DNA of 64,000 bases from Bordetella parapertussis. GTDB lineage: Bacteria > Pseudomonadota > Gammaproteobacteria > Burkholderiales > Burkholderiaceae_A. Positions 59,269 through 64,000 of this stretch are shown one piece after another (the first letter of the stretch is position 1; every line of letters begins with the position of its first letter). The notes beneath the pieces were generated by a model, which was given only the letters and a program-made list of their open reading frames with translations, did no database searches and was not told where the DNA came from. The stretch lies in the NCBI GenBank assembly GCA_945862985.1, contig CAMAZF010000001.1, positions 186,001 to 250,000 on the forward strand, read 5' to 3'. The position numbers and the translations under genes were made by a program.

Positions 59269-60607
59269 GGAGCGAGACAGAGTCTGGCCGAGATCCCTGG
59301 GCACGACGCTCGAGCTGACGCAGGAGTCCCTGGGCTGCCATGCGGCCCGAACGGAAACCGTCCTCGTGAAATCCGTATCCAGTCCAAGCGCCAGCAAGCC
59401 AGACACCACCCTCGCCCTGTAGGTTTTGGAGGGCCTTCACACTTGCTTGGGCAGCCTGATCGAAGACCGGATGACTGTATGGGATGGTTTCAAGCACGGA
59501 CTCGGGTTTTGGCGCTTGGCTGGGATTGAGACTCACCAGCACCGGACGCTCGAAGGCGAGGTCTTGCAGCTGATTCATCCAGTAGGTCACGGAGACGTCT
59601 TGGCCCGGGGCATCCGCACGAACGTTCCACGCTGCCCAGGCCGCTCGGTGACGTGGCATGAGGCTCTGGTCTGTGTGCAGGTAGGCCGTATTCGCCTGGT
59701 ATTGGAACTGTGCGAGCCAGGGCTGCGCCGGGTGCTCATACTCGGCCAACACCCGTGCGGACTGGTCCGTGTGGCCAGCCAAAATCACTGCGTCAGCCTC
59801 CAGCGAGAAGTCCGACTGGCGTCGATGGTCGTGGCCGTAAATCACTGGTCCGCGGTCATCCCGGGCAGGGGCGAGGCTGGTGACTTCATGGTGAGTCTTG
59901 AACTCCACTGGCGCCGACTCCGTGTGCAGACGAGCCTGGAGTTGTTCGATGTAGGTGTGACTTCCGCCCCTGACGCTTCTCCACTGTGGCCGATTGAAAA
60001 TCTGAAGCAGCCCATGGTTGACGCAGAATCGAGCAAAACTCAAAAACGGCATCTCGCGCATCTGTTCGAGCGGACAGGACCAGATTGCGCCGGCCATTGG
60101 GAGCAAATAGAGGGATTCGAAAGCCGCACTCAGCTTGAGGTCGTCTAAGACCTCCCCGAGGGACCGGGGATCTCCCCGGCCTTGCTCCGCACGGTGCAGC
60201 AGGTCTGTGGCCTCACGATTGAACCTCAGGATATCTGAGAGCATGCGCCAGAAACGACCTGAAAAGAGATTCTTCGGCTGCGCAAACACGGTGCGCAAGT
60301 TTCTGCCACACCATTCCAGCTGAGATCTGTCAGCGGAGACACTGAGTGACATATCCGCCGGATGGCTCGGCACGTTCAGCGCCTCGAACCAGGCAAGCAG
60401 CTCGGGGTAGGTCCGGTCATTGAACACGATAAACCCGGTGTCGACCGGCCCTTGCCGGCCATCCAGGGTGATCACGCGTGTGTGAGTGTGCCCGCCGAGG
60501 CGCCCCTGTGCCTCCAATACCGTCACCCTAGCCGTCTTCCTCAGATGCCATGCGGCCGAGAGCCCCGAGATCCCGCTGCCCACAATCACGACATGGGGTC
60601 TATGCAT
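59258..60607 (-). CDS. FAD-dependent amine oxidase-type oxidoreductase
   Basis: 449-residue flavoprotein with the dinucleotide-binding start VVIVGSGISGLSAAW (6-20), VLEAQGRLGGHTHT (34-47), and a C-terminal FAD motif VWLAGAWTGYGFHEDG. It belongs to the COG2907-type group linked to cfa and DUF1365 genes. It may act as a saturase or desaturase on acyl chains. It starts two bases after folE2 ends. Confidence 0.88.
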   Translation of the reverse strand: MHRPHVVIVGSGISGLSAAWHLRKTARVTVLEAQGRLGGHTHTRVITLDGRQGPVDTGFIVFNDRTYPELLAWFEALNVPSHPADMSLSVSADRSQLEWCGRNLRTVFAQPKNLFSGRFWRMLSDILRFNREATDLLHRAEQGRGDPRSLGEVLDDLKLSAAFESLYLLPMAGAIWSCPLEQMREMPFLSFARFCVNHGLLQIFNRPQWRSVRGGSHTYIEQLQARLHTESAPVEFKTHHEVTSLAPARDDRGPVIYGHDHRRQSDFSLEADAVILAGHTDQSARVLAEYEHPAQPWLAQFQYQANTAYLHTDQSLMPRHRAAWAAWNVRADAPGQDVSVTYWMNQLQDLAFERPVLVSLNPSQAPKPESVLETIPYSHPVFDQAAQASVKALQNLQGEGGVWLAGAWTGYGFHEDGFRSGRMAAQGLLRQLERRAQGSRPDSVSLHAA

Positions 60608-60609
60608 AT

Positions 60610-61425
60610 TTACTGTCCGAGGGCGCGGGTGCCGTGGTCTATCCGAGCATAAGCCGAATGGTTGTGGATCGATTCAAAATTCTCAGAAGCCACGGAGAAG
60701 CCGAGCACACTGGGGTCTTGAATCAGGGCGGTGGCGACATCGCGGACCAGGTCCTCGACGAATTTGGGGTTGTCATAGGCCCGCTCGGTGACGTACTTCT
60801 CATCGGGGCGCTTGAGCAGGCCCCACAGCTCGCATGAGGCCGCTGATTCCGCGATTCCAATGAGCCACTCTGGCGCCTTGGGTTCGGACAGGTCGACACT
60901 CAGGGTGACATGGGAGCGCTGGTTGTGTGCCCCATAGTCGGAGATGTTCTTGGAGCAGGGGCAGAGGCTGGTCACCGGAACCACCACTTCGAGTGTGACC
61001 TGAGTCCGGCCAAGGCGATGTTGGGCCTCCCAGGTCACCTCGTAGTCCATGAGTGAGGCCACACCAGAGACCGGAGCGGTTTTGCGCACAAAATAGGGCG
61101 CTGTCACTCGAATGTAGCCATCGGCCGCTTCAAGTCGCTCGAGCATCGCCTTCATCATGGACTCCATGGAATGCAGGCTCAGGGGCAGCTCATGGGATTG
61201 AAAGACCTCGATGAACCGGGACATGTGGGTGCCTTTGGCCTCTGCAGGGAGGGACACCATCATGTCGACGGTTGCGACGGTGGGCTGAGGCCCCATGGGG
61301 GTGGCAACATGCACCGGATGGCGCATGGACTTAATCCCGACTCGCTGGATCGGGAGTCGGCGTTGGTCGATCGACGATTGCACATCGGGCAGTAATTCGG
61401 TGGCGAACTTATCAGGGGCGTTCAT
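60610..61425 (-). CDS. folE2: GTP cyclohydrolase IB (FolE2)
   Basis: 271-residue type IB GTP cyclohydrolase that makes dihydroneopterin triphosphate, the first pterin of folate synthesis. The metal-site cysteine lies in VTSLCPCSKNISDYGAHNQR (151-170). FolE2 is unrelated in sequence to FolE and works with metals other than zinc. In this operon it may feed pterin or folate antenna chromophores to the photolyase-like protein, or replace FolE under oxidative stress; both are inference. Confidence 0.94.
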   Translation of the reverse strand: MNAPDKFATELLPDVQSSIDQRRLPIQRVGIKSMRHPVHVATPMGPQPTVATVDMMVSLPAEAKGTHMSRFIEVFQSHELPLSLHSMESMMKAMLERLEAADGYIRVTAPYFVRKTAPVSGVASLMDYEVTWEAQHRLGRTQVTLEVVVPVTSLCPCSKNISDYGAHNQRSHVTLSVDLSEPKAPEWLIGIAESAASCELWGLLKRPDEKYVTERAYDNPKFVEDLVRDVATALIQDPSVLGFSVASENFESIHNHSAYARIDHGTRALGQ

Positions 61426-61473
61426 GACTGGATCCTTTACAAAGAATAGGGGCCGGTGGGGCAGAGGCTCGGC

Positions 61474-62064
61474 TCAGGGGGCGCGAGCAACGGGTGGTGC
61501 TGCAAGTGCGCGATCGAGATCACGCTTGAGGCTGCCGCTCTGCGGACCCACCATGCTGGAATAGCTCCCGATCAGACGGCCATCTCGGCCGATCAAATAC
61601 TTATGGAAATTCCAGCCTGGAGGCTCTGCCAGGCGCGCCAATTCCGCAAACAGGGGATTGGCTTTCGGGCCTTTCACCGTGGTCTTGGCAAACATCGGAA
61701 ACTTCACCGCAAACGTGTTGGTGCAGAAGGCGGCGATCTCCTGATTGGTACCCGGCTCTTGGCTGAAATCGTTGGAGGGAAAACCCAGGACCACGAGCCC
61801 TTGGTCTTTGCGTTGGCTGTAGAGCTTTTCAAGGCCTTCGTACTGGCTGGTAAAACCACAATAGCTGGCCGTATTGACGATCAGAACAACCCGACCCGCA
61901 TATTGACAGAGAGATTGCTGCGTGTCGTCTTGCAGCCGAGGGAAAGACTGATTCAGCAGATTCGGGCAACTGCTCGCCTTTGCAGGAAAAGCCCAAAACA
62001 GCATGAACATGAGCATGAGGCCCAGGAGTAGTGCGGGCTGGCGAGAGACGGAAATCACGTTCAT
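61474..62064 (-). CDS. Secreted glutathione peroxidase family protein
   Basis: 196-residue peroxidase with an N-terminal signal peptide (cleavage likely after AKA, residue 30), so it should act in the periplasm. The active site is cysteine, not selenocysteine: NTASYCGFTSQYEGL with Cys69. The tetrad context GFPSNDFSQEPG and WNFHKYL is conserved. It probably removes lipid or other hydroperoxides using thioredoxin-like donors. A 48-base gap separates it from folE2. Confidence 0.92.
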   Translation of the reverse strand: MNVISVSRQPALLLGLMLMFMLFWAFPAKASSCPNLLNQSFPRLQDDTQQSLCQYAGRVVLIVNTASYCGFTSQYEGLEKLYSQRKDQGLVVLGFPSNDFSQEPGTNQEIAAFCTNTFAVKFPMFAKTTVKGPKANPLFAELARLAEPPGWNFHKYLIGRDGRLIGSYSSMVGPQSGSLKRDLDRALAAPPVARAP

Positions 62065-62354
62065 GGAGAGTCCTTGGAAGATTTGGGGCCATTCGGACTC
62101 GGCTGCGCGGTGAGAAGCGCCATGCCGGTCAAGGTGGACTCTCGGTGAAGCCGAATCAGCTCAAACTCTGCTCGAGTCTGGGTGGAGGAGGGCCCCTGGG
62201 ATGCGGAGAACGGCGTCGCCGCAGGTGTCGTTGACAGGGCGAACGCAAACGCCGGCCACCAGACCATCAGGCTCATCAAGAAAAGAATCGATGTCCAGGG
62301 CCAGAAGGGTCGCAACGCTGCGGGATGAGGGCGGGTAGAAGGTGGGGTTGACAT
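62061..62354 (-). CDS. Small signal-anchored protein heading the light-cluster operon
   Basis: 97 residues, not recognised. A Pro-rich N-terminus leads into one hydrophobic segment (about 15-40, PFWPWTSILFLMSLMVWWPAF ending ALS), which may be a signal peptide or an anchor. The rest is a Ser/Thr/Pro-rich, probably disordered periplasmic tail. It overlaps the peroxidase gene by four bases and is the first gene after the divergent promoter, so it is likely real, although composition alone would not prove it. Confidence 0.6.
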   Translation of the reverse strand: MSTPPSTRPHPAALRPFWPWTSILFLMSLMVWWPAFAFALSTTPAATPFSASQGPSSTQTRAEFELIRLHRESTLTGMALLTAQPSPNGPKSSKDSP

Positions 62355-62381
62355 GGTCTCAGTCAGAAAAGGGTTTTGTCC

Positions 62382-62434
62382 TAGTCAACAGTACGATTGA
62401 CTCTTATACTAAGCACAGCAGTTCCCACCGTCAA
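62382..62434. promoter_or_regulatory. Overlapping divergent promoters and dyad in the litR intergenic region
   Basis: Rightward, TAGTCA (62382-62387) and TATACT (62405-62410) are 17 bases apart. Leftward (read on the minus strand), TTGACG (62429-62434) faces TAGTAT (62406-62411) at 17 bases or TATAAG (62403-62408) at 20. The two -10 boxes use the same bases. The inverted repeat AGTCAA-N8-TTGACT (62383-62402) covers the rightward spacer and is a candidate operator. Confidence 0.5.
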
Positions 62435-62473
62435 ACATTTGTCCACGACAAAATAAGGTTATTTCTGAGCCAC

Positions 62474-63400
62474 ATGGACCAAGCGGTCAAGCCCCCCGTC
62501 TTTCTGAGCATCGCAGCAGTTGAGCGAGATACCGGTTTGTCTAAGGACACCCTCCGGGTCTGGGAGCGACGGTACGGGTTTCCCATTCCTCAGCGTGACC
62601 AGTTTGGAGAGCGGATCTACCCCATGGACCAGGTGGATCGCCTTCGAGCCATTCGTCGGCTGATGGATGCCGGACACCGACCTGGAAAGATCATGGGCCT
62701 CTCGCAAGAAGAGCTTCAGGCCCTGGCCGATCGCCTTCCCAGCGCAGCAGGTCGGGAGTCAAAAGAGCAGTCGGCTGACCTCGACAGCCTCATGGTGCTC
62801 ATTCGCAAACATCAAGTCGATGAGCTACGCAGAGAGCTCGGTCAGAGAGTCCTGCGCATGGGTCTCGCCCCATTCGTGACCGAGATCGTGGCTCCGCTCA
62901 CGCAGCGGGTGGGAGAGAGCTGGGCGCGTGGACAGCTGGAGATCTACGAAGAACACCTCTTTACGGAGTCCATGCAGGTCATCCTGCGCAATGCGATCAG
63001 CACCATTCCGCATTCCCCCCGTCGGCCGAAGGTGCTGCTCACCACCTTTCCCGGTGAGCCGCACGGCATGGGACTTCTGATGGTGGAGGCACTCCTCGCG
63101 CTCGAGGGTTGCCGGTGTGTGAGTCTGGGCGTCCAGACCCCCATCCTCGACATCGCACTGGCGGCTCAGTCCCAATCCATTGACATCATTGCCCTCTCCT
63201 TCTCCCAGAACATGAATCCCACCGCAGTGGCAGAGGGCCTCTCTGAACTCCGTCAGAAGGTGCCGGCAACGGTTCGAATCTGGGCGGGGGGTCGGTGCTC
63301 TGCGCTGCTGCGTCGAGCGCCGGCGGGAGTGGACGTGACTGTTGAGCTCGACGACCTGTCCCAGGCTTTGGCCGACTGGCGTCGAGCCCATGCCGCCTGA
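62474..63400 (+). CDS. litR: MerR-type adenosylcobalamin photoreceptor regulator (LitR/CarH family)
   Basis: 308-residue regulator: an N-terminal MerR winged helix (7-75, LSKDTLRVWERRYGFP), a helical-bundle domain, and a C-terminal B12-binding Rossmann domain. Both hallmarks of light-sensing members are present: Wx9EH (Trp150, Glu160, His161) and ExHxxG (EPHGMG, 195-200). In LitR/CarH, adenosylcobalamin keeps the tetramer on DNA in the dark and light breaks it. ATG 62474 is chosen because the upstream open frame lacks conservation. It diverges from the eleven-gene operon and precedes the photolyase-like gene. Confidence 0.92.
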   Translation: MDQAVKPPVFLSIAAVERDTGLSKDTLRVWERRYGFPIPQRDQFGERIYPMDQVDRLRAIRRLMDAGHRPGKIMGLSQEELQALADRLPSAAGRESKEQSADLDSLMVLIRKHQVDELRRELGQRVLRMGLAPFVTEIVAPLTQRVGESWARGQLEIYEEHLFTESMQVILRNAISTIPHSPRRPKVLLTTFPGEPHGMGLLMVEALLALEGCRCVSLGVQTPILDIALAAQSQSIDIIALSFSQNMNPTAVAEGLSELRQKVPATVRIWAGGRCSALLRRAPAGVDVTVELDDLSQALADWRRAHAA

Positions 63401-63560
63401 TCCCAAGGGATTTCGCGGCAACAAAGCCAGTCTCCCTTCTAAGCCTTGCCAGGCCTGCGGTAGACCCATGACTTGGCGCAAGAGCTGGGCCAAGAACTGG
63501 GAGGAGGTTCGCTACTGCTCTGATCGATGCCGACGCGAGAAGCGTCCCGTCGCACCATGA
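63390..63560 (+). CDS. DUF2256 zinc-ribbon-like protein
   Basis: 56-residue basic protein with four cysteines in a probable zinc-binding pattern, CQACG ... CSDRC (near residues 20-47), with the DUF2256 hallmark MTWRKSWAKNWEEVRYCS. Function unknown. The family is typically encoded directly before cryptochrome/photolyase-related genes, as here. It overlaps litR by 11 bases and the photolyase-like gene by four. Confidence 0.88.
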   Translation: MPPDPKGFRGNKASLPSKPCQACGRPMTWRKSWAKNWEEVRYCSDRCRREKRPVAP

Positions 63561-64000
63561 ACTCCGCTGCCCGTCACCCATGCTTGGGGCTTGTGTTGGG
63601 AGACCAGCTCGGTCATCGCCCCGCTGTACTTCCCGCAGGATCCGATGATCTACCCCTGTTGATGATTGAAGCCCCTGGAGAGTCGACTCATGTGCCCAGT
63701 CACCTCTCGCGAACCGTGCTCTTTTTGTCGGCCATGCGCCACGCTGCCTCAAGCTGGCAGTCTCAAGGGCTCTCCGTAGACTACATCCGCCTACAAGACC
63801 CCCATTATCAAGCGTCGCCCCGTTTTGGGGACCGGCTGGCGGTCTGGCTTGGTTCCCACCCCACTGAGGAAGTCTGGTGTGTGGAGACCGGTGACCTCAG
63901 GCTCACCCGGGAGATTGAGCAGGCCTGTCAGGCCTGCGGCGTTCGGCTTCAGTGGCGAGAGGACCCCCACTTCTTGATGTCACGTGCGGATTTTGCCGCT
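63557..64000 (+). CDS. Cryptochrome/photolyase-related protein (FeS bacterial type), N-terminal part
   Basis: The first 148 residues are present; the gene runs off the right edge. The start is ATG 63557 overlapping the DUF2256 stop. The segment shows the alpha/beta antenna domain of the deoxyribodipyrimidine photolyase-related family: LGLVLGDQLG near 12, FLSAMRHAA near 62, VDYIRLQDP, and EDPHFLMSR near 140. Full members are near 500 residues and bind FAD, a lumazine and a 4Fe-4S cluster, repairing (6-4) photoproducts or sensing light. The cluster cysteines lie outside the window. Confidence 0.88.
   Translation, partial: MNSAARHPCLGLVLGDQLGHRPAVLPAGSDDLPLLMIEAPGESTHVPSHLSRTVLFLSAMRHAASSWQSQGLSVDYIRLQDPHYQASPRFGDRLAVWLGSHPTEEVWCVETGDLRLTREIEQACQACGVRLQWREDPHFLMSRADFAA

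Overview
The window is a contiguous, densely coded segment of about 64 kb from a proteobacterial chromosome around its replication origin. Gene content and order point to a betaproteobacterium of the Burkholderiales type: rsmB-fmt-def against dprA-topB; dnaA-dnaN-gyrB divergent from rpmH-rnpA-yidD-yidC-mnmE; mnmG-rsmG-parA-parB followed by the full atp operon; argS-SPOR-dsbA; dacC-like/dat/ybeD/lipB/lipA; birA-coaX-hldE2. Aerobic respiration is indicated by a full F1Fo ATPase, Coq7 and a c5-type cytochrome. No IS element, prophage or CRISPR array was seen. The organism assignment is inference from synteny and protein style, not from a database search.

Layout. 1-15 kb: translation initiation genes (rsmB partial, fmt, def), DNA processing (dprA, topB), then gyrB, dnaN and dnaA. 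A DnaA-box cluster with an AT-rich stretch between dnaA and dnaN is the best oriC candidate. rpmH to mnmE run the other way. 15-22 kb: metabolic genes (short asparaginase, GTP-PEPCK, MOSC protein, PdxA, TSUP exporter, succinate-semialdehyde dehydrogenase plus a zinc alcohol dehydrogenase). 22-26.5 kb: a near-consensus parS site just before mnmG, then rsmG-parA-parB closed by a clear intrinsic terminator. 26.5-33.5 kb: atpIBEFHAGDC. 33.5-42 kb: hemE, priA, coq7, cytochrome c5, tRNA-Arg(CCG), dgkA, argS, an FtsN-like SPOR protein and dsbA. 42-53.5 kb: rsmI/yraN head to head, a BON lipoprotein, a TlpA-like protein, lipA-lipB-ybeD-dat, a PBP5-like protein that has lost all its catalytic motifs, an alpha/beta hydrolase, a 2Fe-2S ferredoxin, a VanZ protein, birA, coaX, hldE2 and a diiron protein.

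53.6-64 kb is the most distinctive part. A tightly overlapped minus-strand operon of eleven genes encodes a small membrane/secreted protein, periplasmic glutathione peroxidase, FolE2, FAD amine oxidase, DUF1365, cyclopropane-type fatty acid methyltransferase, chalcone-isomerase-like protein, MFS transporter, DUF3833 lipoprotein, SDR and SnoaL-like protein. It diverges from a MerR-type regulator carrying both hallmark motifs of adenosylcobalamin photoreceptors (LitR/CarH), followed by a DUF2256 protein and a cryptochrome/photolyase-related gene cut by the window end. This looks like a B12-sensed light response that remodels and protects membrane lipids and repairs DNA.

The strongest leads are the catalytically dead PBP5 homologue, the LitR regulon with its face-to-face promoters, the parS site and oriC candidate, the two DnaA boxes flanking the hemE-priA junction, and two divergent gene pairs whose start codons share the same CATG.
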